Shown one piece after another: positions 11,159 to 23,317 of a stretch of 64,000 bases of DNA. The notes beneath the pieces were generated by a model that saw nothing but the letters and a program-made list of their open reading frames with translations, was not told the origin of the DNA and searched no databases. The position numbers and the translations under genes are program-made. Position 1 is the first letter of the stretch, and every line of letters starts with the position of its first letter. The DNA is from Hemibagrus wyckioides (lineage: Eukaryota > Chordata > Actinopteri > Siluriformes > Bagridae), in contig NC_080731.1 of NCBI RefSeq assembly GCF_019097595.1, forward strand, positions 8,871,071 to 8,935,070. The letters run 5' to 3'.

Positions 11159-11164
11159 AATAAA
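11159..11164 (+). terminator. mob1b: Distal poly(A) signal of mob1b
   Basis: AATAAA followed about 20 bases later by the T/G-rich element TGTCCTGTCTTTGCTGTGT, the arrangement of a strong cleavage site. Inferred to be the major long-form end. Confidence 0.55.
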
Positions 11165-11538
11165 AATGTTTGACCAAGATTGTCCTGTCTTTGCTGTGTA
11201 ACAGTTGATGAAACAGGTAACACGTGAGCACATGCTATAGTTAATAAAATCTAAACAGGATGTACTTCCGCTTTTGCAGGATGTACTCTGGATACAAAAT
11301 CCTACCCCTGACCAGGATAACACTGTTCATAAAGATGAATGAATGAATGAATGAAAATATGTCTATTTTTATCGTAAATAACTGTCGCTTTTAAAGTACT
11401 ATATAAGGAATAAAACAGGGGTGTGCTGTGAGGAAGTTTTCTTTCAACAGCATTACATTGCAATTTGCTGATCTTTACACAATCCTTTTAGCGTCAGCAT
11501 TCTCTAAACACGCACACACAAATCTATCCATCCAGCCA

Positions 11539-12256
11539 CACTATATTGCCAAAAGTTTGGGACACCCCTCCACATCATTGACTTTTTCAGGGGTTGGGCT
11601 TGGGCCCTTAGTTCCAGTGAAAGGAACTCTTAATGCTTCAGCATATCAAGACATTTTGGACAATTTCATGCTCCCAACTTTGTGGGAACAGTTTGGGGAT
11701 GACCCCTTCCTGTTCCAACATGACTGCACACCAGTGCACAAAGCAAGGTCCATAAAGACATGGATGAGCGAGTTTGGTGTGGAGGAACTTGACCTCAACC
11801 TGATAGAACACCTTTGGGATGAGTTAGAGCGGAGACTGCATCTGGCTTTAACATGCACATGAATTTAATATGGAGTTGGGCCGCCCTATGGAGCCATGAC
11901 AGCTTCAACTCCTGTCGGAAGGCTTTCCACAAGGTTCAGGAGTGTGTTTATGATGATATTTGATCATTCCTCTAGAAGCGCATTTGTGAGGTCAGGCACT
12001 GATGTTGGATGAGAAGTCCTGGCTCACAGTCTCCACTGTAATTCATCCCAAAGGTGTTCTATCAGGTTTGAGGTCAGGACTCTGTGAAGTTCCTCCACAC
12101 CAAACTCACTCATCCATGTCTTTATGGACCTTGCTTTGTGCACTGGTCTACAGTCATGTTGGAACAGGAAGGGGTCATCCCCAAACTGTTGGCAACTTAA
12201 ACAACACCTGAATTCAATGATTTGGAAGGGTGTCCTGAAACTTTCGGCATTATAGG
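11539..12256. mobile_element. Fold-back Tc1-like transposon derivative, copy 2
   Basis: The inverted ends CTATATTGCCAAAAGTTTGG (11541) and the mirror of AAACTTTCGGCATTATAG (right end) enclose two inverted fragments of transposase. Left arm, + strand: NASAYQDILDNFMLPTLWEQ, then FLFQHDCTPVHKARS. Right arm, - strand: the same segment, 12000-12195. The spacer between arms is about 100 bases. The catalytic block between EELD and LNLIEHLWDELE is shortened, and the N-terminal DNA-binding half is absent. It is the same structure as the element at 1-655. Confidence 0.88.
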
Positions 12257-12834
12257 CAATATAATCTGTCTGTCTGTTACTACATCAAAGGAATAAGATA
12301 TTTCTTATCTTATTATAATTTATATAATAAAGTTGAAGTTGTAGAATTAATATGTAAAAATAATGAGTTTTTTAAATTCAGAAATATGAAAAAATATTGA
12401 CCATAAGTTTATAGGTTACAAGTCAATTAATACAAGTATGAGGATGAGACAAGATATTAATGTGGAACAATTAGATAATAATTTTAAAATAATGACATAG
12501 CACTTATGTGAAATATTTATCACACCTTGTGGTTCAGGGCTTCTGTAAACCCATACTTGGAACCATTGACTTCAATGGTTGCAAGTATTTCTACCTCACA
12601 GTTCAGGTGTAATTTGTCCACCAGAGGGCGTCGCCTCACTAGATATAACTGAGACCCATAAAAACAGTCTGAATCTCGTGATGTGCTTCAGAATTAACAT
12701 CACCTCCTTCCCAGCTCTTCATGAACAAGAGCAATCCAGATAAGACCAATGTACCCTTGTCTAGTGATCACTCATAGGATCAAACTCCAGATCTATTAGC
12801 ATCTGTGAAGCGTTCTATTTTGTCACATATACTT
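12257..12834. other. Intergenic DNA, nothing recognised
   Basis: AT-rich single-copy-looking sequence between mob1b and slc4a4, with no convincing exon, RNA gene or element. Confidence 0.4.
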
Positions 12835-12995
12835 TACAGCACAGTGAAATTGTTAGGAAGTGGGTGTCAGAGCACAGAGTTGGCCATGAGACAGTGTCCT
12901 TGCAGTAGAGAGGGTTAAGGGCCTTACTCTGGAGCCTGATAAAGCACTGTGGTGGTGCTGGGGCTTGAATTCCTGGCCTTCTGATCACTTTGGAT
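12835..12995 (-). mobile_element. tRNA-SINE fragment, reversed
   Basis: ACAGCACAGTGAAATTGTTA through GAGAGGGTTAAGGGCCTTA to GGGGCTTGAATTCCTGGCCT is the reverse of a common fish tRNA-headed SINE. A second reversed copy lies at 59505-59690 with the same order of blocks. The B box remnant is visible on the - strand as GGAATTCAAGCC. Confidence 0.65.
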
Positions 12996-13864
12996 GTAAA
13001 TACATGGGGTGCCTATCATTTTAACCCAGCATTTAACTAATCAGCTTGTTGTTATGAAGGGAATTATGAAATGATATCTTAATTCCTAATCTAATGTCTA
13101 ATTATGAAATGAATCTTTGGGTTCCTTCTTCTTACCATCTGGGAGGACTTAATGCTCTCTTTTTTACATTATGTATGACAATTACTTTGCCTATATATAG
13201 TATATTTTCATTGACAGTTGTAGAGTACACCTGGTGGGTGCTATCTTCAGATACCTCATTAGGTAACCAGAGCTTTCGGCCAGGAGCAGATGTCATCAGG
13301 CGGTACCCAACCATCACTGAGTGTTCTGACACTTAACCATGACACTCTTCAGTTGGTGGGTCCCTCAGCTCCTGGCTTCCAGCTTTCCTCCTCTCTTTTG
13401 CTCCAAATCCAGCATCTCCTCTCAGAGGCTCTTTCTGCCTTCTGCCTTTCTGCTCTCTTTGTCATTAAACAGCTCATTCATTCAAACCACACAAAAAGTG
13501 TCATTTTGTCCCTTCCTGTAATTTGTACTTGGACTTTTGAAAATTTAGTCCCAGTGTTGAAAAATTTGTGAATGATAAAGTAATCCACCTTGTTCATGTT
13601 TATTTAGTAGCCATTACACCCACTATTGTAAGCCTTATTACAACAGTAGTTACACCCACTATTGTATTTCATAAGTATTATGGGTGTGTCCTCAAGGTGA
13701 GTTTAAATAAATTAGCCCCTAGGGGTCATTGCATCACGTTTAATTAACTGAAACAATTATATATCTATACTGTATATCTAGTCTGGGCTAGAAAGAAATC
13801 AGCCTTAAATCTATTAGGTTACTTTCGATTTTGTGTATCTTGTTACTGACTAAGTTGCGATAAG

Positions 13865-13906
13865 ATAAGAATTTCCCTCATGGGATCAGTAAGATCAGTC
13901 TGTCTG

Positions 13907-13981
<75 letters not shown>

Positions 13982-14006
13982 GTCTGTCTATCTGTCTGTC
14001 TGTCTA

Positions 14007-14057
<51 letters not shown>
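13865..14057. repeat. (TCTA)n/(TCTG)n microsatellite at a retroposon-like tail
   Basis: AGAATTTCCCTCATGGGATC, resembling the 3' end of fish LINE/SINE elements, leads directly into about 160 bases of TCTG and TCTA tetranucleotides. Confidence 0.9.
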
Positions 14058-14058
<1 letters not shown>

Positions 14059-16080
14059 CTTTTGGGTTCTACAGAGGTAAAAACATTTTTAGGCAACTAT
14101 TAAGAAGAAATTAGACAAAATAAGATATGTTTTAAAAATATGAAGTATATTTTCTTTAAATAGAGGGAGGGTTTAACCCTGCTAGCCTGTTATACCAGCT
14201 GCTGCAGGTTCACTCTGTATTGTGTAGGTCGGTTTTGGCATTGTTCCCTGCCTGTACTTTTACAGAACGTCCTGCTCTGCTCCCGTGCTTCAGCCTGAGC
14301 TGAGGAATTCACCCAGAGGCACATGGTGTGTCAGAACGCTTTGAGGATGATGGGGAACTGTCTTAGGTGTCCTTAACTATTCTTTCAGATGTTTTTGTTT
14401 CCAATATTGTGTTATTAAAATTTCTCCTCTGTAAACCCACAGTGAGGTGACTGGAATAAGACTGAGCAGGTAGCAGGTAGCTCTCCAAAATATTTCACAC
14501 AGACAGAAAGCATGAATTTTTGTTTATCATCTCTTCTGAGACACTTTCAACACACTTAAGCGATTAGGGGCCATAAATCCTTTGAGTTCATTACTCATGT
14601 TACGTTATCACATGTTTCTGAACTCAGCGATCTATCACATCTTCCAAGTAATACTTTAACTCCATGCAGACAGCCACTAAATCAAACTGCACCCCAAGGA
14701 CGCTATAGATGGTCACAAGCCCTAGCGTGGGAGACCTGCAACCTTTTAGCTAATGGTTGATCACTATTTAGTACATCCCAGGCTCTGTGAAACCTGTGTG
14801 TGAAAATCTGTAAGCACAGGTCAACCTTGGAGAAATTAATGTCGTCATTTGGTCACACCTGGTCCTGAGATTTTACACAGAAATCGGATTCGTCCGTGCG
14901 TCATCAGTGGAATATTGACTTTGTAGCACATAGTAGCACGTGGTGTGTCAATTTGCCATGTTTGACATTTTCCACAAAATTCCATATAAAATAGTTTGTT
15001 TTCTACTTGGATGAATTATTGATGAAAATCTTTTGCAGAAAGCATTGTAGAAAATGTTGTTGTTTTTTTGCCAACATCTAGTCAGCCGTATTTAATTTAC
15101 TAATAGAAGCTCAAAAGAGGGAATTTTTAGTCATATGAACATTTTATAATGATAAAAAGCATCAAATAAGCAATTGGCAATACTACAGTCTGTCTTCACC
15201 AGGGTTTGGTTGCCATGAAACATCATGTTTTAGCTGCATATATATGAACTATATGCAAATAAAAATGACAGATATGTTTATATATTATTATTGTATATGT
15301 AAACTTTAAGAAAAATGTTCCTGAATGACATCCTCAAACTGATTCAGTCTTTTTCCCCAGACTTTTAGAGATAAAATTCACAGTTAGGATATACGCTAAA
15401 TGTCTTAGTGTAACATTGTGCAACACCAAATTTTGTAAATTATAATCAGTGTATGTCCTAAATGTCTTAGGCCAAGAAGCTACATTGCTTCTAAATTGTT
15501 ATGGAAATTGCAGATGTTAATGTCAGGGGGTTCATCTTACATTTACTCTAGCACAAATATGATTTTTTTTTTTTAAGTCCCCAAGCGTTCTAACTGTCCA
15601 TCTGGAAATTCCTCCAGCAGAGGCCATGCTTAAAGGAGAGTAGAGAATTAGTTGTTGAAGTACATACAGTAGGATTCCTGGCTCAGGAATTTTCCATCTT
15701 CCATGGAAGCCATGCAAGCAACAGAGTTCAAATAAACAGGTGGCTTATTCAGTAAGGTTCTGCACTGGTGACTGGAGGCTTGAATGTTTAGATTTCAGGA
15801 CTGCCAGAAAGATACTGTGCTAAACAGCTTACCTGACTGTTTGATGCCTAAACTAGACTGAATGATTTTTTTCATAGCTCTCAGCTCACACTAAACGGCT
15901 GTTCTACATTGAACCTTTAAACATTTCTCAGCCTGCCTGATATGAACGAACACTTTTTAAAAATGTCACTGCTGTCTATATGGTTGCATAAATGCTGTAC
16001 ATTACTGGCTTGTTTTTCATAGCCTTTATCTTTCAGTACATTTTTTTAAATTCCTTATATACTATTAGAAAAGAGGTTGG
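14058..16080. other. Intergenic DNA without recognised gene
   Basis: About 2 kb with no exon that I can support. It includes ordinary AT-rich sequence and a T run at 15566-15575. Confidence 0.4.

Positions 16081-16158
<78 letters not shown>
16081..16158. repeat. (TCTA)n microsatellite
   Basis: About nineteen uninterrupted TCTA units. Confidence 0.97.
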
Positions 16159-16164
16159 AATCAG

Positions 16165-16270
16165 TGTCCTATTGATCCACTGTTAATGTATTCATTGATA
16201 GAGACTGCAAAGCACTTTTGTATGTTGCTCTGGATAAGACCGTCTGCCAAATGCCAGAAATGTAAACGTA

Positions 16271-16301
<31 letters not shown>

Positions 16302-16805
16302 CAAATAATCAATCAATCAATCAATCAGTCAATCAATCAGTAAATCAATCAATTAATCAATCGGGTCAGTCAGCAGTCAGACTGTCAGTTTATTTATTAA
16401 TTTATTCAAACAAATAATCAATCAATCAAACAAACAAATAATCAATCAATCAATCAATCAATCAGTAAATCAATCAATTAATCAATCGGGTCAGTCAGCA
16501 GTCAGACTGTCAGTTTATTTATTAATTTATTCAAACAAATAATCAATCAATCAATCAATCAGTAAATCAATCAATCATTCAATCTGTGTCCTATTGATCC
16601 ACTGTTAATGTATTCACTGATAGAGACTGCAAAGCACTTTCGTATGTCGCTCTGGATAAGACCGTCTGCCAAATGCCAGAAATGTAAACGTAAATCAATC
16701 AATCAATCAATCAAACAAATAATCAATCAATCAGTAAATCAATCAATTAATCAATCGGGTCAATCAGCAGTCAGTCTGCCAGTTTATTTATTATTTTTTT
16801 TCCCC
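16165..16805. repeat. Compound (AATC)n minisatellite with duplicated SINE tail
   Basis: A block starting CAGTGTCCTATTGATCCACT and running through CTCTGGATAAGACCGTCTGC into (AATC)n occurs at 16168-16290 and, nearly identical, at 16585-16705. Between and after them the unit AATCGGGTCAGTCAGCAGTC plus TTTATTTATTAATTTATTC occurs about three times (16361, 16485, 16754). This indicates repeated tandem duplication of a SINE tail and its microsatellite. Confidence 0.9.
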
Positions 16806-17401
16806 CAATGATTGAAGACATCATTGACATGTATGACATCACTGGCAATGATATCATACCTGAGGGCGCTGTAAGAGGAATCATATTGTACTATATCATT
16901 ATATTCGCTCATAGTCACTGGCCAGTTTTTTTTCTTGCATGTTTTATTTTGTTTGCTCATCTCCCATTAATTACTCATAGTACAGACAAGCCTTTGAAAC
17001 ATGTTGTCACTTTCATTGTCTGACTGATTAGTGGCCTACGTCTCCACCTAGCCTGCTGAGGCACATTGTAGTAATATGCATATCTTTGTTTCACTCTGGC
17101 TTTATAAAGAACACGCACAGAATGTACTGTCATCATGAGCAGCACACTGAAATGAGTCAGACATTTGATACCATGTGTCAGCACTGGGACCGCTTTCACA
17201 GTGGCCATGAAAATTAATTGGATGCTAGTGCTCACAGTGCAGATTAATACATCGCTATTATACTGTGGCTGCTATGATATTGAAAGAAATATTTATTTTA
17301 TTATTTAGAATAATATTTTGTTATGCTGTTTGCTTCACTAGACATGATCAAGCTAATGGTCTTCAGAACCATGTGTGTTCATATTGAAATGATCCATTTT
17401 C
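16806..17401. other. Intergenic DNA, nothing recognised
   Basis: No exon, RNA gene or named repeat could be supported here. Confidence 0.4.
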
Positions 17402-17612
17402 CGTTCATTCATCTTCAGTAACTGCTTTATCCGTGTCAGGGTTGCACTGCTTCACTGGGCAAGAGGTGGGAATACATCTTGGGTGGTATCCCAGTCTGTT
17501 GGCATCATACATACACACATACACACACTCTTTCCCAATTAGGATCACTAATCCATTTGGTGGAAGTGGAAGGGAACTGGAGAACCTTGAGGAAACACAG
17601 TACACGCACACC
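17402..17612 (-). mobile_element. Degenerate SINE fragment, reversed
   Basis: The - strand reads as a SINE-like body ending in GGATAAAGCAGTTACTGAAG and ATGAATGAACGG, a typical fish SINE tail. On the + strand it begins GTTCATTCATCTTCAGTAAC. The head is not recognisable. Confidence 0.5.
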
Positions 17613-17634
17613 CCAGGGTAATTTTAACCCCCTT

Positions 17635-18066
17635 TACCAGTATACTGGTGTTTCATTTTGCTGACGGAATTGAAGTCAGACATTTTCATCAATATAAACA
17701 AATGAATTATTTTATCGCTGCAGGTCTGATATAAAATGAGTCAGGACACTGTTGGCTTTCAGTATGACGTCCATTGGGATAACCTTACACAGAATTTTAG
17801 TGTTTCAAAATGACACCTTCAAATTGCAGAGGCTTATGAGCAAGCACTTGGAGCATCTCAGAGAGCCGAAATGGGTAACATCACTGATATCACTATTTAT
17901 TTTGAAGATATAAATATTTATGTAAAAATAAGCATTGATTTGGAACTTTTCTATGAATATATTTCCTCTAGTAGGCTAGGCAAAAACAGTTAAACTTATG
18001 GAAACCTCTTAAATCTATGTTTGTCTGAGCCATTAACCATCACTGCAAAGTGTGACATGACAAAGA
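17635..18066. repeat. Unnamed dispersed repeat, copy 1
   Basis: The ordered blocks TACCAGTATACTGGT, ATATAAACAAATGAATTATT, GTAGGCTAGGCAAAAACAGT and GAGCCATTAACCATCACTGC recur in the same order and orientation at 54618-55365. There a SINE has split the copy. No coding frame is seen. I do not recognise the family. Confidence 0.75.
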
Positions 18067-18299
18067 CATGTCATTCCTTGTCTTCCCTTTTTGTCCTCTG
18101 GGAAAAAAAAGTTAAAATGAATGGTATGTATTTGGAGGTGATAGAAAACCTAGCAGACAGAGATAAAATGTAAAACTCCACGCAGTGAGCGACCTGATGT
18201 AAGATTGATCTTAGGACCCTGGAGCTGTGCTACCTGCTGCACCATCGGTGCATTTAAGGCTAAGATTAACTAGTGAACTTAGGTCACATTAGATTTATT

Positions 18300-18790
18300 T
18301 ATTTATTACACTGGGGTCCAAATGTCTGAGAGCACTAGTCAGCACTTCTATTTTGCAGGAAATTAATACAACAATTTTCATTGAAATGATTTTATTGATA
18401 TAAAGCTCTGGGAAAAAATAAGAGCCCACTGCCCAATCTCCAGATTTGAACCCTATTGAAAACCTCTGGAATGTCATCAAGAGGAAGATGGATGGTCACA
18501 AACCATCAAGCAAAGCTGAGCTGTTTGCTTTTTTGCAAAAAAAAGTGGTATAAAGTTCCCCAACAGCAATGTGAAAGACTGGTGGAGAGCATGGAGCCAA
18601 AACACTTGCAAATCGGGGTTATTCCACCAAATACTGATTTCTTAATGTTATTTAGCCAAAGCATTAACACAGTTTGTTTACAAATGATTTGCTTTTTGAG
18701 TTATTAAAGCTCTGCAAATACTGCATGATCGTGGGTTATTTCGATGTGTTGTCATTTCCAATATAAATAAATATACACTCTAAATAACAA
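18300..18790 (+). mobile_element. Degenerate Tc1-like transposase C-terminus
   Basis: Reading across frames from about 18425 gives SPDLNPIENLWNVIKRKMDG, KPSSKAELF and WYKVPQQQCERLVESM, the last part of a Tc1 transposase with its final catalytic Glu. The frame is broken, the start is missing and the copy is dead. Confidence 0.8.
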
Positions 18791-20519
18791 TAGTTATATT
18801 TTGAATTTAGGAGAAATATTGTCAGCAGTTTTTATTTACATGAATTTCAGAGATGCTTAAGATTTGGTACATTCCCTTTAATGCACTCCAGTTGGCATCG
18901 ACTCCACAACTTCATGCAAAACCTTATGATTCGTTTTAAATCAGTGTGTCTTTGACAGAAGTGATTAGACGTCTAGACAAAATCTGACCAATATCACACA
19001 TTTGCTTACATTTAAATTGGGACCCTGCAGAATCCTGAATATTAAATATTCATGCTTTATTTACGTTTTCTTTGACTAACAAAACATCTGTTGATTTCCA
19101 AACAAAAATCTCAGATTTTCTTAAACCTGGGAAAATGACAATGTATTTATTTGGATTTACAATTTATATTAAAATGTCTGGGAATAAGTTTGAAAAAAAA
19201 AAAAAGGAAAACTTCTAAAATCTTGGAAAAACTCTCTTGGATTAAATCTCATCTGAAGTTAATAGCAATTGGTTTGAGGCTCTAGACATGGACCAGGGTA
19301 GAGCAGGTCAGAGATGTAACCTGGTGCTGTGCCATGTAGAGCTTTACATTTTTAATATATGTTTAAATCAGCAGTGAAGAGAGGCCTGTACAGAGAGATG
19401 CCATCCCATGTGAGGTCCAAAAAAGTTTTGAGAAACAAGTAATGTGCAACTCTCCTTCTGTGAGGGTCCTACAAGTATATTTACTAAATATATCTACAAA
19501 ATATTGGGAAAGAATGTGGACCAAAATCTAAGATAATACAAAAAACTGAAAGAAAAAACAAAATACTATAACTTTTGTCTGTCCTATTCCCTTCATCTCT
19601 TATATAAGGTAACATTGCCATATTAAATTATTTAATCAGGGAGAATACATGAACACAAATCCATTTCAAAGTACTTGCAGGTAAATCACAACCTCTCATG
19701 TCTTCAGTTAATACTATCGATCTCTGAACTATGAGGCCACTTTCTACTTCTAATAGTGAAATGGCCTGCCGTGCTACGTGGACCTTGAAAATGCAATTAG
19801 ATATGGTTGGCGTGACATAAGAGCTACACCTCAAAGAACAGACCCCTAGAAAAAGGATATGAGGTCAGGGTATTTCCATTAAGTGCCATGGCAGACTGTG
19901 CACTTCAAATAGGAGCTGAATCCAACAGGAGACACTGCACTAAAGTTGCCCTGGATCAAAAGTGCCATATTAGATGGACAATGATTGAAAGTCTCAATCC
20001 CATACCACAGGAAGAGACCCCCCCCCAAAAAAAAGCTCCAGCAAGCTGCTACTTTTAGAATACAGCTATATCTGTAGATATCACTTTCTTTTCTCTTTGT
20101 AGTAATGCACAGTGGTATGATAATACATTACAGTGCATTAGACATGTTTATTGCAAATTATTGCTTTATGTTGGGTGGAACTTTAGTGCGTCCCTTAAAA
20201 TATGGTTAATATCCCGGAACTGTTTTGAATCGATATACTTTAGATGCTGACTTGCACAAACACTATAATTGCATACAGTCCACTCTGCATTGATTGTATT
20301 TTGATTTACCTGGCTTTTATCGAAACTGTAGTTTTTGATGTTGTCACCTTAAGACCATGACAGACCTTACATAGCATGACTATCTGTTCCCTTCTATGTT
20401 ACATTAAAACTCTAGCCATTCTCTTCAGTTGAACCTAGTGGTCCTCCACTTGTACTTATGATCGTATAAACCATGGTTATATATGTAACCTCCCAGTGTA
20501 CTTCCTTACAAATTGCTTA
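18791..20519. other. Intergenic DNA without recognised gene
   Basis: AT-rich sequence, with an A run at 19193-19205. No exon or element could be supported. Confidence 0.4.
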
Positions 20520-20730
20520 TACTACCCTCTGTTCAGGATAAGAATTGAGCAAAACCTAATACCGCACTCTACTGAGGACTGTGAATCATTCAAATGCTAT
20601 TTCTGCCATCTACTAAGGTTGAGAATCGGATTGCTAATGTCCTAATACTGCCCTATATTAAGGATGAGAATCCCTTAAATGCTCATATTATCCTCTGTTG
20701 AAGATGAGAATCACCACAAAATCATATGGC
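20520..20730. repeat. Decayed minisatellite, about 41-bp period
   Basis: Five diverged units follow each other. Their anchors are CTCTGTTCAGGATAAGAAT (20527), CTCTACTGAGGACTGTGAAT (20567), ATCTACTAAGGTTGAGAATC (20608), CTATATTAAGGATGAGAATC (20653) and CTCTGTTGAAGATGAGAATC (20693). Spacing is 40-45 bases. Confidence 0.7.
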
Positions 20731-22350
20731 ATGCAATGAAGCATGCAAAATCTGTAAAACTATGAAATCTGCCCTATTGCAAATGTCCAAGAAATGTGAC
20801 ATCCTCTGGGACATTGCAATATCATGCGTTGAAGGCACCTCTCAAGCTGCATTAGTATATTCTTGTGTTGACCCTTACTTCTGCTAACCTTTAGATAGAG
20901 GAGAACCTTTGTGGTGCTCCCCAAAGTATACAAAGCTGCTTAATTCCTCGTAGTGCTTCAGAGCACCTAGCTGGACCTAAAGCTAACCTGAACACATTCT
21001 CCTCCTCAAGATTAATACAATTGCAATATCAACATATTAGCAGACGTGTTGGGTCCAGCCACATTGTTTGAACTCCAGTAACCAGTGCAGATACTGTGTG
21101 CTAACCATTAACACATAACTGACTCATTAGAAGTGAGTATGGTAAGTGAAAAACATGCTGTCTCGACAGTGCTCATTTACAACAAACCTCAATTCTGTCT
21201 CAATAAAATGTGTGGTTTGTTGATTGTATTGAACTCAGATCACTGATGCTCAATATGTGCGATTTATTATAACCGGCAACAAAAAATATGTAAGAGTCTG
21301 ATGACTCAGCTGAGTTCGATGTCCAAGCTAAATTGTATACTAAGCCACTGTGACTAATAGACCTGCAGTATATTAATGTTTAACAGTATACAAAATCTTT
21401 CTTGGGACAAAATAACGTCTTTCGGGGCATTTACTCGTCCAACGCCAGTAAAAAAAATCAGGTACATCTGAATTAATGTTGCTTACATTTTTATTTAAAT
21501 GATTATTTACAGCACCCTTAAGGACAAATATGAAGACTGTGTTTTCTTTACAGCCATACAAAAGCTTTAATAAAGAAAAAAATACATATTTCATAAATAA
21601 ATACTACTACTAATATCTTAGTAGATAGACAGTTGATTTAAGATTCTTGGGAAAATATAAGATATAAATAAATCTGACCACTTGGCTGCAGAGTCATGAG
21701 ATTATAACTCTAATGTAACATAAATATTTATTCCAGTTTTTTATTACTCCCTTCATATTTCCCTTCCAACCCAAGATGGCTGACAGTCATTAAGATGAGC
21801 ATGTCTGGTTTAACGGTTTAAATATTCTTGTCAGAGCATCTAATAAACTCTATATGAACACAGAAAACTTCTAACTGGATGTGTTGTCTTCCTGTAACCT
21901 ACAGTATATGCACCATGCAGCACTCCTTATTGACATCAAATCTTTTTTCATTGTCAAGTACTATACAAGAGGCTACCATTATACCCTGTTCCATAGCTTT
22001 CTGAAGAGGTTTTATTTGGGACCTTCTCTGAAAAGGAAATCCCTTTGTTGTAGCTGATACCATCCTTGGTGTAGGGATTCCCCACATAACCCATTAAAAT
22101 TTGCCCGAGAGGGACAAGCTGAATGACACTACAACTAGAGCTGTATAGTGAACGACTTTTCTCCCTGCTCTAACACATCTACTCGCTCAATGATCGCCTT
22201 AAAAACAATCTGATTATTTGAATTCTTGCTGGTTTACGCAATAAGACGTACATCATTAATTTATGTAGTTGTGTTATGTAGTAGTATTATTAGTATTTAT
22301 TTCTTTTTACTTCTTTATGTAATTATTAATATTTTTATTATTTATTCATT

Positions 22351-22395
<45 letters not shown>

Positions 22396-22990
22396 ATGAG
22401 ACAAGCATGCTTTACAGCATATTTTAACACATTTTTGCGTTTTTCTGACTAAAAATAACTTAGACTTTTCAGGATAAAACAAAAAAAATATTTGTGTGTA
22501 TTAAATATTTGTTAAACTAAATGTAAATAAATTAATTAAACACTTATGAAAGCTCTACAACACTTTTTGCCTCAATTTTCTTATTTTTGATGTGTGTCCA
22601 ATTCAATGAATTTTAGACAGTCAATAAATTTTCACTTAAATTGATATTTAGGAAAAATGCAACATACTCAAAGAAAGATGCGTGACAAATACCCATGGGG
22701 TCTATAATTTATTATTTATTTTTTTTAATTTGCCTACACAGGTGAAATTTACACTCCACCTTTAATCCAAACTTCAATCACTAAAAAGTGAATAGGCCTT
22801 TAAATAATGCTGAATTGAGCCTCATGTGTTTAGTGGAATAAAAAGTGTTATGGCTTAAAAAAAATGGAACAAATATTATTTGCACACTTTATTTAAATAA
22901 TGTTCAGAGAGTATATAGACTTCTTGTTAGGGTTACGAGGATTCTAGAGGATATAAAAACTAACTATGTACATTTCTTTACATACATATA
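20731..22990. other. Intergenic DNA; one (TTA)n tract
   Basis: No gene recognised. A T/A-rich stretch at 22270-22395 ends in (TTA)n/(ATT)n from about 22355. Nothing else can be supported. Confidence 0.4.
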
Positions 22991-23260
22991 CACCGACCAG
23001 GAATAACATTATGACCACCTAACTAATATTGTGTTGGTCCCCCTTTTGCTGCCAAAACAGCCCTGATCCCATCAAAAACCTATCAGAACCAGCATAAACT
23101 TTTTCAGCAATTTGAGCAACAGTACCTTGCTCAAACAGTCCTTCCTCAAACCACTTTTGATAGATACTGACCACTGCAGACTGGGAACACCTCACAAGAG
23201 CTCTGGTCCAGTCATCTAACCATCACAATTTGTCCCTTGTCAATAAATAAATAATCAGCC
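22991..23260 (-). mobile_element. Internally deleted Tc1-like element, copy A (reverse)
   Basis: It begins after a TA with CACCGACCAGGAATAACATT and ATGACCACC, a common fish Tc1-type end. The - strand then reads through the same transposase N-terminal segment as copy B (GTATCTATCAAAAGTGG, GTTTATGCTGGTTCTGATAG) and jumps to GGGATCAGGGCTGTTTTGGC. The inner terminal repeat is missing. Confidence 0.8.
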
Positions 23261-23317
23261 ATGTTGCAGTCAAAGATAAAGAGCTAATGCAACATTCCTG
23301 TTTGACAGAGACAATTA

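Larger units (their letters stand above)
9763..11185 (+). other. mob1b: mob1b 3' UTR (probable extent)
   Basis: Untranslated sequence after the stop. Poly(A) signals AATAAA at about 10097 and 11159 allow a short (about 0.35 kb) or long (about 1.4 kb) 3' UTR. A TTTC tract lies at 10182-10210. The exact ends need transcript data. Confidence 0.6.

Noticed and set aside
13880..14080. Open frame of repeated SIYL/SVCL units as a repeat protein
   Set aside because: It is translation of a TCTA/TCTG microsatellite with no start context or splice support.
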